NCBI GenBank assembly: GCA_018398815.1 | Contig: CM031622.1 | Location: 22,952,362 to 23,016,361 of the forward strand | Source of the DNA: Conus ventricosus | Lineage: Eukaryota > Mollusca > Gastropoda > Neogastropoda > Conidae | Length of the DNA: 64,000 bases | Reading direction: 5' to 3' | Shown here: positions 23,266 to 34,125 of the stretch, one piece after another | Numbering within the stretch: position 1 is the first letter of the stretch | How the letters are laid out: every line of letters starts with the position of its first letter | Program-made: the position numbers and the translations under genes | Notes under the pieces: model-generated | Database searches by the model: none | What the model was told of the DNA's origin: nothing | What the model saw: the letters and a program-made list of their open reading frames with translations, nothing else

Positions 23266-24470
23266 CAGGGTTCATACAGTCCTTGAAGATCCTTGAAAGT
23301 CCTTGAGATTTGAACCTCCCCAGTTGAAGGTCTTGGAAGTCCCTGAGGATTAGAACTTTAACTTGTTTAACTATCTTTGTAACATTTGTGCTCTTCTGCT
23401 TTTTTGTCTTGTTCCAGTAACGCTGCAGTTTGTTTCATTTTCCATTTTTGCAGCTAGCAAGTTTATTTCTTAAAAAAAAAAAAAATTTCAAACAAATTTT
23501 GAAACTTGGTCATTTTGTTTTGAAATTTACCACCACCCCCACACCCTCCTGAAATTTTTTTTCATCAAAACCATACCAAAGTTTTGTATGAAAAGATCCA
23601 GTAATGGATGCAGTTTGCTGTGAATGTGTCTCTTTTTGTGGTAGAGTTGTTCATAACTGACTGTCGTGATCATGTACCTCTTTCCAGTAAGAGCGGAGTA
23701 CATCCATTATCGCTAAGTTGCCTGACCCTCTCACACTCCACCAGTGAAGTTTGAAGTGTGTGCAGATGGACCCAGATGCACGCCATCTGAGCCTTTGTGG
23801 TCAGTTCAGGAGTGTTTGGGATGCTGCATTGCCCACAGCTGTGCTGGGTGGACAGTCACCTTTCACCGTCTCTCATGGTAGCACTCCGCATGAGCAGAAA
23901 AAAAAAAAATTAAGAAGAATTTTTTTTTTTTACTTGAATCAAAGCATCCACACACGGGTGACTGCTTCACCAAAACACTGTTGTTCTCAAATGATGCATC
24001 TTAGTGCGCAAAGCTTTTTTGGAAAAACCCATATGGATACAACATTCAGGATCACTCAAGGTGGTGTAGGGGTGGTGGAATAGGGCAGGTGGTTAGTTAA
24101 TTAAGTATAGTGTGGCACACAGGTGGAGCAGGGTGGAATTGTTGTCAAAAGTTCAATTCACAGTACTTGAAGAGCCCTTGAGCTGCATTGTTGCCACTGT
24201 GTGTAATTCTCCAACTCCAAAATTCAGGCGGAACAGGAGAGTGTCCCAACAAGATGGCGGTCCTCAGAGATGCTGTTTGATGAAAGTATCCGTGTCGGTT
24301 GCGACAGACACGTTTACTGGTAGCATGTGTCAGTAGCCTGTGTACCGCACAACATGTGGCCTGTCTTTGTGTTTGCGTTAGTTGTACAGTCCTTGAAAGG
24401 CAAAACAGGGAGTCCTGAAAAGTCCTGAAAATACTGTGAAATTTGGATCTAAAGCACTGCATGAACCCTG
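23266..24470. mobile_element. hAT-like non-autonomous element (candidate)
   Basis: The left end 'cagggttcatacagtcctt' and the reverse complement of the right end 'cagggttcatgcagtgctt' match except at two positions. Both then continue toward 'gatcc'. Internal copies of 'tccttgaaagtccttgaga' near both ends are typical of subterminal repeats in this kind of element. It is 1205 bp long with no transposase. I cannot find a convincing 8-bp target duplication ('ctctctcc' against 'tcttcatc'), so the assignment is tentative. Confidence 0.5.
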
Positions 24471-26269
24471 TCTTCATCTATCTGACTACAGAATATATCA
24501 GGGGGAGGGGGGGGGAGTGGGGAATGTTTGTGGGAGGGATGTGGGGAATTTGGGTAAGGGGGGGGGGGGGGGGGCGTATATGTTTCTGCCTTTGGCAGTG
24601 TCTGTTCTTCGTCCTGTGTCCGGCTGACAGACCAGCATACCCAAACAGCTCATAATTATGTGTAGTGGTCATTCCATAGGTTGTCCAGTAGTCAGGAATA
24701 GAAGAAAATTTAGAGGCAGCCATAGTCCCACAGAACAGCACAAGACAGCACCCAGGGTTCAGTCCTGATGTCTTGGACAGACAAGACAAATGATGGAATA
24801 AAGTGAAGGTTGGCAAGCTCACGGAAAGATCGCTTCGCTGTTTCTTGGTCTGTGTTCCATGCAGTTGAGAAGAAGAGAGCCCAGAACCAGAAACGTCCGA
24901 AATGATTCCTTCTTTCTCTGAGGACTTGTCTGATTTGGTTGTGTTCGGCTGGTTGAAGAGTTCAGAGTCGGCATGTGTTGTGTCCCATGCTGTTCACTGT
25001 TTGTCGCACCTGTTGGAGAGTTCAGTGAGCAAGTTGTGCGTTGTTTTGTTTTTTTACCTGCCACCTCCACACATTCTTTGTCTGACCTAGGAAAAGACCA
25101 CCCTTCCATTGCAGAGTTCAAACAACTCGGTTAATGTGTGCGTTGACCATGAATTTGGGATATACGAGGGGTGGATGAGAAGTTCTTGGTCTACCTGTGA
25201 AAGAATTATGGTGGGATGTTTTTTTTTTTGTTTCCATTTTATTTCTCAACATAGTCGCCCTCTAATTCCACACTCTTATTCCAGCCACAGTGCAGTGATT
25301 CGATCCCTTCGCAGTGTAAAGTGAGCATCTTTGACCTAAAAAGTGCCCCCCACAGCTGCCATGACGTTGTTGTCCGTCTGGAAGTGCCTGCCATTCCACA
25401 CCTTTTTTAAGGTCTGAGAAATGCTCATGCGGTGCCAAGTCTGGGGAGTAAGGTGAGTGATCGATGACCTGAAAGCCATGATCATGCAGAGTTGCCGTGG
25501 TAACTGTTGATCTGTAAGCTGGCGCCTTGTCGTGGTAAAACAACACAAAGCTGGCCAACTTGCAACAGCGTTCAGCAACAATATTATCCTGCAAGTGCCT
25601 CGACCAATGTCGCATAATGTTCTCCAGGTATGATGTGGTCCTTTTCAAGAAGGTCCACCGACAGGATTCCCCCAGCTTTGCAGAAGACAGCAGCTGTTAC
25701 CTCACCTGCTGACAGGACAGCCTTGGCCTTTGTTTGGTGGGGGAGAGTCGGAGTGCTTCCAGGGGGTGCGCCGTTCCTGTGACAGGATGAAAGTGATGGA
25801 GCCATGTCTGACATATGGTGACAGATCTTGCCAAGATGTCAGCAGGATCTGCTTGAAAAAGACAGGCTGTCACAGGGCATGTCCTATCTGACCCTTTTGC
25901 TGGTCTTCAGTGAAAGACAGTTGTCACAGGATCAGACCTGCCTACCCTTCCGTAATCGTCCGTAATTTTACGGAAATTAACCCCCCATTACGGAGGTACG
26001 ATTTTCCGTGCGAAATTACGGAAAAGAAAATTGAAAAACTACGCAAATTTCAGACTCGAAAAATTGTCGACTGCTAGACCTTTCCGAGACCGCAGAGTAA
26101 CTTCCCTTGACTCAAGCCGAAACCACAGATAGTTCGGAACTTGCGATTGGTCAATGTGGTGCTGTGGGCCAACACGACACGCCATCACATCTGTGCGCCC
26201 CATTCGAAGCTTTTTGTTCAGCCATTGTAAGACAAAGTTTCAACCGATTTTTTGCCGGCGATTGTGAAA

Positions 26270-26690
26270 ATGGCGGAGAAATCTTCTAAACGTTTGCATG
26301 AAACCGATGACGAGGGTTCGAAAACCACTGTGCCACAACGGAAGAAGGCGAAGAAGCAAGTGTTCCGAAGTAAATACACGCGGACTTGGCCTTGTCATGG
26401 ACCTGGATTTGTATACTCATTTCTGCTCGGTGTGCAATTCAGACTTCTCCATCGGACATGGGGGAGCAAATGACTGCAAGCGCCATATCTCGGGGAAAAT
26501 GCACAAAGAGACAGCTGCGAGTGCCTCCAGTCAGAAGATCACATCGTTGTTTACGAAATCCAGCGAGAGCAGCCGTCAGACCCACACACGGAAGATCACC
26601 AACGCAGAAAGACTGTTGTGTGAGCTGATCTGCGAAAACAACTTGTCCCTGAGCTGTGCTGACAAGATAGTGGCGAAAATGAAAAGGTCC
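26270..26690 (+). pseudogene. hAT-like transposase N-terminus with BED-type zinc finger
   Basis: The start ATG at 26270 gives MAEKSSKRLHETDDEG and a basic stretch (PQRKKAKKQ, a likely nuclear localisation signal). After one frame change near 26385, DLYTHFCSVCNSDFSIGHGG and KRHISGKMH follow. The CX2C and HX5H spacing is that of BED-type fingers in transposase-like proteins. LLCELICENNLSLSCADKI matches the helical segment after it. The frame then enters a palindrome at 26644 and low-complexity DNA, and the catalytic domain is missing. Confidence 0.7.
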
Positions 26691-26732
26691 TTTTCATTTT
26701 CGCCACTATCTTGTCAGCACAGCTCAGGGACA
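26644..26732. repeat. Perfect 44-bp palindrome with 1-nt centre
   Basis: The left arm 26644-26687 and right arm 26689-26732 are exact reverse complements around the base at 26688. The left arm is transposase coding sequence (NLSLSCADKIVAKMKR region). The right arm is its fold-back copy and runs directly into (CA)n, T(n) and G(n) tracts. Confidence 0.95.
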
Positions 26733-26978
26733 CACACACACACACATTTTTTTTTTTTTTTTTTTGTGGGGGGGGGGGGGGGGGGGGGGGTTTGTACATT
26801 AGGTTCTTCATCAGTGGTGTCATCTGTGGTGACTGCTGTGTAAGTTACAAACTGTCAAGTATAACCTTTGAATTGACCTGAAACTCCTGTCCTGAGTCCG
26901 TCATCTGCCATCATCCCAAGGTATTTTAATTCTGCTTTGTTGTTTTTGTTCCTTTTTTACTGTTTATATTTTTTGTTA

Positions 26979-27065
26979 AAATGTTAAAAATGTAGTTGGA
27001 GTTTTGTACACATTATTTGTTCAATGTTAAAAATGTAGTTGGAGTTTTGTACACATTATTTGTTC
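26979..27065 (+). repeat. 43-bp direct duplication
   Basis: Two adjacent identical copies of 'aatgttaaaaatgtagttgg' through 'acattatttgttc' in the right part of the hAT-like element. The lack of divergence suggests a recent slip or an assembly duplication. Confidence 0.85.
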
Positions 27066-29251
27066 AAAAACGCCGTGTATTACGCGTCCGTGGAATTACT
27101 GAAGGAAATGCAAAATTACTGAAAATCTCTGTGGTTATTACTGATGAGCACAACATGAGGTAGGCAGGTCTGCAGGATGTGTCCAGTCTGAGGCTTTGCT
27201 GGTCTTCAGTGACAGACAGGTAGTCACAGGGCTTGTCCTATCTGAAGCTTTGCTGGTCTTCAGTGACAGACAGTTGTCACAGGACATGTCCAGTCTAAGG
27301 TTTTGCTGGTCTTCAGTGAAAGACACTGGACATGTCCAGTCTAAGGTTTTGCTGGTCTTCAGTGAAAGACACTGGACATGTCCAGTCTAAGGTTTTGCTG
27401 GTCTTCAGTGAAAGACACTGGACATGTCCAGTCTGACCCTTTGCTGGTCTTCAGTGAAAGACAGGTAGTCACTGGACATGTCCAGTCTAACTACGGCTTT
27501 GCTGGTCTTCAGTAAAAGACACTGGACATGTCCAGTCTGACCCTTTGCTGGTCTTCAGTGAAAGACAGATTGTCACAGGACATCTCCAGTCTGAGGCTTG
27601 GCTGGTCTTCAGTGAAAGACACTGGACATGTCCAGTCTGACCCTTTGCTGGTCTTCAGTGAAAGACACTGGACATGTCCAGTCTGCTACCCTTTGCTGGT
27701 CTTCAGTGAAAGACACTGGACATGTCCAGTCTGACCCTTTGCTGGTCTTCAGTGAAAGACAGTCACTGGACATGTCCAGTCTGAGGCTTGGCTGGTCTTC
27801 AGTGAAAGACACTGGACATGTCCAGTCTGACCCTTTGCTGGTCTTCAGTGAAAGACACTGGACATGTCCAGTCTGACCCTTTGCTGGTCTTCAGTGAAAG
27901 ACACTGGACATGTCCAGTCTGACCCTTTGCTGGTCTTCAGTGAAAGACAGATTGTCACTGGACATGTCCAGTCTGACCCTTTGCTAGTCTTCAGTGACAG
28001 ACACTGGACATGCCCAGTCTGACCCTTTGCTAGTCTTCAGTGAAAGACACTGGATATGTCCAGTCTGAGGCTTTGCTGGTCTTCAGTGAAAGACAGTTGT
28101 CACTGGACGTGTCCAGTCTAACTATGGCTTTGCTGGTCTTCAGTGAAAGACACTGGACATGTCCAGTCTGACCCTTTGCTGGTCTTCAGTGGAAGACAGT
28201 TGTCACTGGACATGTCCAGTCTGACCCTTTGCTGGTCTTCAGTGAAAGACAGTTGTCACGGACATTCCATCTGACCCTTTGCTAGGTCTTCAGTGAAAGA
28301 CAGTTGTCACGGACATGTCCAGTCTGACTTTGCTGGTCTTCAGTGACAGACAGTTGTCACAGGACATGTCCAGTCTGAGCTTTGCTGGTCTTCAGTGAAA
28401 GACAGTTGTCACAGGACATGTCCAGTCTGACCCTTTGCTGTCTTCAGTGAAAGACAGTTGTCACTGGACATGTCCAGTCTGAGGCTTTGCTGGTCTTCAG
28501 TGACAGACAGTTGTCACTGGACATGTCCAGTCTGAGGCTTTGCTGGTCTTCAGTGACAGACAGTTGTCACTGGACATGTCCAGTCTGAGGCTTTGCTGGT
28601 CTTCAGTGACAGACAGTTGTCACTGGACATGTCCAGTCTGAGGCTTTGCTGGTCTTCAGTGACAGACAGTTGTCACAGGACATGTCCAGTCTGAGGCTTT
28701 GCTGGTCTTCAGTGAAAGGTTTCAGGACCCACCCTCCTGGCCAGATCGTTGGTGAGAATGTCATGCTGTGTTAGTGTGATATGCCAAGGGTTGATGTACT
28801 GTGCCCGATGGACAGTTGCCTCTCGACCATAGCAGGTTTCCTGATGTTGTCAGCATTATCCTCAGTATCAGCGTTCAATGGCCTTCCAGGATGTGGTTCA
28901 TCTTCCAGGCTCCGTCTCCTTTTTTCTAAATTCAACCACTTTTTTTTTCATGGTTGAATATTAAAAGGTGTCCTTCACATAAGTTTTTCCCATTCCATGT
29001 CCTGGTGAATTCTTTTAATGCTCGATCCTTTCTTTTGCAGATATCGAATCACTCCCTGTAGTGCATTTTCTCCATTGTGGAAAATGAAGTTGGTGGTGAA
29101 CACTTAGAAGGCCACGACATCATAACTAATGTAATTACATTGACCAAATTTTACATATTGCCATCTAAGGAGCACATGTGTTGATGCACCAAATACTGCA
29201 ATTTAGCTCAGTTTTTTTCATATACCAAGAACTTTTCATCCACCCCATGTA

Positions 29252-30349
29252 TTTCAGTGTGGAAAAAAAGGTGTAAGTCTTCTTTTCCTTTGCTTGTAAT
29301 CATCCTTTTTTTTCTTCTTTTCTTATATCAGATTGTTAAAAAACGTCATGAATCAGACAAGCCATCAGCAGGCTACAAAAAGGACTGAAAATGGCAGTTT
29401 TCTTTTCTTGCTTGAAATACTAAGCGTATGGAAAGCTTAGAGCGGGAATGCTGTCTCTGTTCTTGGATAGGTGAGATTGTTCAGCTATCTATTGTTTGTG
29501 AGATCATTCAGCTGTCTATTGGCACAACATATGTGTGTGTGTGTCTGTTACGAAGCTAACGTAATGGTATTCCTGAAAAGTGCTTTGGATGACTCTCATC
29601 CCCACTATCTCCACTTCACACCCGCCCCCTCTCCGTTTCTTTGTCCCAGGTGTAAAGCTCTAACATCCACCTGAGGAATGATGCGTTACAGGTCACAGGA
29701 CTTGGGAGAGAGAGAGATTTGATTTTTCTCCAGCTCCCTGTTTTAATTTTTTTTTTTTTTTGTGGCCCAGGTTAATGGTCAAAATATGCTGTCTCCATTC
29801 TGTTCATTGCCAATGTGAATGGATATTTCAGTTGCATCTCATTCTTTTCATACGTTTCTGTGCTGTGCACAGGCAATACATTTCTCCATTTTCAGCTGTG
29901 TGTGATGGGTTAGTTATACGTCAAGAACATCGTCATCCATGGATCTAACAATGTTACTAACTGTAACACCCTGAAAAACTGATAGCAAGAAACTTAACCC
30001 GATGGGAGTGTAGTTTTATCGCACTTCCTGTTGTTTCCCTTTGCATGTGCATGAGGAGGATTTGAAGTGGGCCGGTTTCCCAAGGAAGTAATCTGTTGTT
30101 GTGGTCAATGTGTCTGTGTCTGTGTGTGAGTGTGTGTGTGTGTGTGTGAGTTGCGTGTGTGTGTATGTGTGTGTGTGTGTGTTCTGGTTCACCAGCTGTC
30201 CTCCAGCTCCTCAGAGCTCTGCTCAGTTGTCTCCATTGTTACTGCAGCCTGTAAACTGGCCCAGTCGGTGGTCTTCAGTTGTGCTCGTGGAAGCTGTCTG
30301 TAGCAGCCAGTGTCCTGGTCACAGTGATCCAAGGGAATGTGTTACCTCC

Positions 30350-30385
<36 letters not shown>

Positions 30386-30569
30386 TCGACAGGTCGCTTT
30401 CCAGGGCAAAATATTCTTTTTGTCAGGCAGTGGATCTCTCAAAGCAGATGGCAAAAAAAAAAAAAAATGGAAAGAGTTACGAAGTGTCTGTTTCTGTTGA
30501 AGTCATTTCCAAGCTGTTTTGCCTGTCAAGGTGCGATTTGTCTTCAGAGCTTATTGCAGAACTTAGGCA
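29252..30569. other. Intron sequence with GT and AC microsatellites
   Basis: No gene recognised. It holds (GT)n-rich tracts at 30104-30182 and (AC)n at 30350-30382. Open frames here are translations of those tracts. Confidence 0.55.
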
Positions 30570-30945
30570 GGCTTTCTTCTTACTCGTGCAATGTGTTGGT
30601 GTGTTAAGACAGGATTCTGACTTACTGTGCATTGTGTCATTGTGTGCAATGTGTTGGCTTGGTAGACAAGTTTCCTGCCTATATGTGCAATGTGCTGGTT
30701 TCTGCTTACATGTGCAGTGTGTGTGTGTGTGTGCGTGTGTTGGGACAGGTAACCTACTGATCTGTGCCAGTGTGTTACTTTGTTAGACAAGGTTCCAACT
30801 TACCTGTGCGATGTGTTGGTTTGTTAGCAAGTTTCCTACTTAAAAGTGCAGTGTGTTGTAAGGCATCTTGCCTATGTGCATGCGCAGTGCGTTAGACAAG
30901 TTTTCTAGCTGCATGTGCAATGTGTTGGTTCGTTAGGTATGTTTT
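30570..30945 (+). repeat. Diverged tandem repeat, about 50-bp units
   Basis: About seven imperfect copies of 'tgtgcaatgtgttggtttg' followed by 'ttagacaagtttcctactta'. Units vary in length and sequence, pointing to an old array. A (GT)n tract expanded within one unit (30717-30740). Confidence 0.7.
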
Positions 30946-31162
30946 CAGTTGACATGTGTTCTCTGTCCTCTTGTTTGGCACAACATCCAATGTCCACTGT
31001 CAGAAATGACGTATCCACAACTTTAACTCTTTTCTTGAAATTCGTCAAAATTCTTGTGTATCATCCAAACCATCAGAAATCATGAAATGATTTTTATAGA
31101 TAAATAGATATAAACGGGAGTATGTTTTGTAAGTTTTGAATACAAGTTGGAATATCTTTATC

Positions 31163-31196
31163 TTTTTTTTTTTTTTTTTGGGGGGGGGGGGGGGGG
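31163..31196. repeat. T(17)G(17) compound tract
   Basis: A pure T run changes directly into a pure G run. A second such tract is at 31508-31536 and a related one is at 26747-26790. Confidence 0.95.
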
Positions 31197-31832
31197 TTTA
31201 AGTAGAAAGATGAAAAAGAATGTTGAGTGTTGCCAGACAAGTGGAGAGGAGGAGGAGCATTGTGACATAGCGTCAGTGACTGATGTAGATCTCACCTTTC
31301 ATGGTCCTGGGTTAGGAACAACAGGGGAAACAAAAGAGGAGAAACAAGACCCATCCCAAAAAGATGAGGCTTTGCTGTGTTGTTAAGTGCCCAAAGATGA
31401 GAATGCACTGTGAAGCATACCGCAAGGAATGCAACAACTTTTAAAGATGGGTTAAATCAAGAAGGAATGCGACATTTTTAAAGACAGCTTAAATCAAGAA
31501 AGACCTCTTTTTTTTTTGGGGGGGGGGGGGGGGGGGTATATAAAACCTATGATATCAGTTTGGTTTTCTTTTCTCATGGCATACAGAATGTTAAAAGTGC
31601 AATGGTTTTTGTGCCATCTGCTGACTCTAAGTTTATGAGATATGATTTGATGAAAATGAAGTGAACAGTAACCTTTATTAAAATAGTGACTAGGCAAAAG
31701 AAAAAGAAAAAAAAGGCCTCAAGCTGTTTATGAGGTTTCTATCAATCACTGACGGTACGCCACCCCATAGCTGTCTGTCTGCTTCTGACCTCTTTGTGCC
31801 CTCACACTAATCACCTGTTGGCTCTTTCGCAG

Positions 31833-31968
31833 ATGACATATTTGCCGATGCCTCGACGGTCATTTCCAAACCCAAAAAGGAAGCGAAGAAAAAGTCGTCT
31901 GCCGCCGCCGCCCTCCCAGCAATACTGACAACATTTTTGACGATCCCTTGAATTTGGGTGGGACTTAG
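31833..31968 (+). CDS. WASHC2: WASHC2/FAM21-like terminal exon, with apparent 1-nt frameshift
   Basis: The acceptor 'ggctctttcgcag|' is at 31832, and the phase completes the codon left open at 23201. The exon reads DDIFADASTVISKPKKEAKK, then SSAAAA from a GCC run at 31900-31912. In the printed frame it stops at 31949-31951 after LPAILTTFLTIP. One frame over, the same bases read PSNTDNIFDDPLNLGGT with a stop at 31966-31968. NIFDDPLN plus a Gly-rich end is the conserved FAM21 C-terminus. A single missing base next to the GCC run therefore separates the two. It is either a base-call error or a real C-terminal mutation. Confidence 0.8.
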
Positions 31969-34108
31969 ACCAGCAGTGTCTGCCCTGGGGTGACTGCTCT
32001 GTCTGCATGGGTGATAACTGACGCCTAGAGATGTTGACAGTATGAGTAGTCAGTCTGAAGGGGAGAGCAGGCATTCAGGATTGGGGAGGGAATGGGGGAG
32101 GTAGGGCAAATTATGTGCTTACTTTGTTCCTCTTCAGTGATACAATAGTTTTGTTTTGTTTTTTGTTTTGTTTTCCTGTTAGCTTTGGAAATGGACTGAT
32201 CAGTCAACCAAAAGAAGCTTGTTATGAATGAGTGATAATGAAAGAAATTAAAGTTTTTGATTTTTTGTTTTGTTTTCAATCTTTCTTTTTTTTTCACTTA
32301 CTACATGAGAACTACATAATAGTTTATGTAGGAAGAGGTAAGGGAGACAAGGGTAGGGAAATGGAGAGACTTTGCTGGGAAATGATTCGCAGATATGAAT
32401 TTTGCCCATTTTCGTTCGACAGAACCGGAACACGGAACCCTGTAGTGGAATTGTGAGAGTTGATACAGGCAAAGCTTCTACAGTATTGATGTTGTGGGCT
32501 GTAAAACAAGTTGTCATTTCTCTTCTGTTGCTGTCTTTGTCCACGACTGGGACAAGCAGAGAGTAGACCAGGGGGAGCCAGGGACTGAAGACTGTGCATG
32601 CCAGCCCAGCTGTATACCCTGTGTGATGATGGACTAACTTTGATATCCATTCGTATGGCATCTAGGGTGGGTGTGTATGCGTGGGTGCGCGCACCCCCAA
32701 ATCATGTTCCATTCACTCATGATGGCACGGTCATTCCATTGTGTATAGCACCTTCGCTACGGTCAGTTTTTGTATTGTTCACAGGCTACAACAGATTGCC
32801 AGTGTATCGAATTGAGTGTATCCAGGTTTCCCTTCAATATTGGACATGTTGTAGCTGGACTGCGAATAGGCTGTTTTGAATAGAGCATAGTGTATGCAGA
32901 ATTGTTGGTCTTGTTGAATTCGATATTGTATGGAGAAAGCACTGAGATATTGAATATTGTCATGTATTGGGGAAAGAGCTGTACATGTATGGGAAAAAGA
33001 GTGTCCACCGAACTCTGTCTGAATGTGTCTGTTAAGTATGTATGATTGGTTGCTCAGGTAAGTCGGTTGCAAATGAAGTTGTTGTGGTGAATGTTTGCGT
33101 TGTAGATGAAAGGGATGGTGGGTCAAAGCTGCTGTTTCAGAACCAGAAGTCTCTGTGATCATTTTAAGTGTGGAGAGTGTGGACAGGAAGAGCTTGTGCA
33201 AACTGTGTGGTTTGGAGTAGAAATGGCTCATCAGTGTTTTCTGCACATGTACTTTGGAGATGTACAGGTGTGTAGCCTCTTGTATATTTGATTGACAGTA
33301 ACCATAGAGTTGTTGCAAGAAGTGCGCATAGATTTCACTGTATGTGTGTCGTTATTGACATTTAAAAAGTGTCTTTTGCATCAGCTTAAGTGCCTCATGA
33401 TTGACAAGACTTATTTCCATGTTCTTTTGTTTGTGTGTACCAACTTAAATGAACAGCTATTGTTTCAACGTTTCCATATGTGCGTGGGCTATGTTGTTTT
33501 TCAGCCAACCAGTGGTGTGGAATTCTACTGTTAGCACTTTTAGGATTTCACTGTTCAGAAAGTCGGTGGACACTCAGCGGTGACACTGGATTATAAAAGA
33601 AAAGCAGCCTAGGAAACATTGGTTTGTGGCCTATAACATAACCAGTTATTTATATATATAACTTGTTACCGGTGTGTCCTGCAGCTTGCCTGTGTTGAGA
33701 CCTGTCCTGATTCTGACATTCTTTCAGGCTGGTTTCCTCCTTTTTTTTCTGTCTTTGCCACACCTGGGGGTCACCTACATAATTATTTGCAGGGCTAAAT
33801 CCTCACCTCTCCTTACGTTTTCTCCATTTCTGTGGGTTTTGGTGGTTGAACGTTAAGGTTGTCTCCGTATGTGTTGGGTTCGGTGATGTCCTGTCTTTGG
33901 GTTTTCTTTAAAAATCTTGTCTGAGCAGGGCTTCTTCTCTGAAGATCTTCGGCTGTTAAGCTGTGCGTGAGAGTTTCATCCTACTGCCACTGTATCTGTG
34001 GGATTTTCATCCTTTACTGTCATAGGGGGTCTCCATATCTTAGGGTGGTCTCCACATCTTGGGGTTTTCTCAATGTCTGCGAGTTGTCTATATGACCGTG
34101 GGGCTAGG
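31969..34108 (+). other. Probable 3' UTR and downstream non-coding sequence
   Basis: It follows the WASHC2-like stop. No further exon or repeat family was recognised. An 'attaaa' hexamer near 32245 could be a weak poly(A) signal, but nothing else supports the transcript end. Confidence 0.4.
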
Positions 34109-34125
34109 CCTGTCGTATCGCCCAG

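Larger units (their letters stand above)
25933..27172 (+). mobile_element. hAT-like element, 1.24 kb, nested in the array
   Basis: The terminal inverted repeat 'cagacctgcctacc' at 25933-25946 is exactly reversed at 27159-27172. It is flanked on both sides by 'caggat' (25927-25932 and 27173-27178). Removing it restores one array unit. The first part encodes a zinc-finger N-terminus of a hAT-like transposase. The RNase-H-fold catalytic part is absent, so it is non-autonomous. Inside are a 44-bp perfect palindrome, a (CA)n-T(n)-G(n) tract and a 43-bp direct duplication (26979-27065). Confidence 0.8.
25867..28721 (-). repeat. 46/53-bp tandem array derived from mariner transposase codons
   Basis: About 31 units at 27179-28721 plus one terminal unit at 25867-25932, beyond the inserted hAT-like element. 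On the minus strand a unit reads 'cactgaagaccagcaaag', then 'ctggacatgtcc', then 'gacaactgtctt'. That is the transposase segment TEDQQSLRLDMSCDNCL. Units come in two lengths: 53 bp with the 'gttgtca' block and 46 bp without it. The array joins the N-terminal frame on one side and LFQADPAD on the other. It is thus an in-place amplification rather than a foreign insertion. Confidence 0.88.
25239..29075 (-). pseudogene. mariner (DD34D-type) transposase, decayed and split
   Basis: The start ATG is at 29075 (MEKMHYRE). The N-terminal helix-turn-helix region is readable as VIRYLQKKG, IHQDM, SLEDEPHPGRP and LGIS. The break comes at WVLKPFTEDQQSLRLDMS (about 28680-28735), where the tandem array begins. 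The C-terminal half resumes at LFQADPADILARSVT near 25855-25810. Then come HHFHPVTG, KAKAVLSAGEV, YHDKAPAYRS (second Asp kept), YSPDLAPHEHF (third Asp lost) and LEGDYVEK with a stop at 25239. The first catalytic Asp block reads ICQTW instead of MDETW. It is therefore inactive, with many frameshifts. Confidence 0.85.
25163..29251 (-). mobile_element. mariner transposon, interrupted by internal array and hAT-like insertion
   Basis: Terminal inverted repeats are at 25163-25194 (core 'ggggtggatgagaagttctt') and, reversed, at 29218-29250 (core 'ggggtggatgaaaagttctt'), each beside a TA. The decayed transposase runs on the minus strand from 29075 to 25239. About 1.6 kb of a tandem array derived from the transposase frame, plus a 1.24-kb hAT-like element, lie inside it. 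Without these the element would be about 1.3 kb, the normal mariner size. It lies in the intron between 23201 and 31833. Confidence 0.88.
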
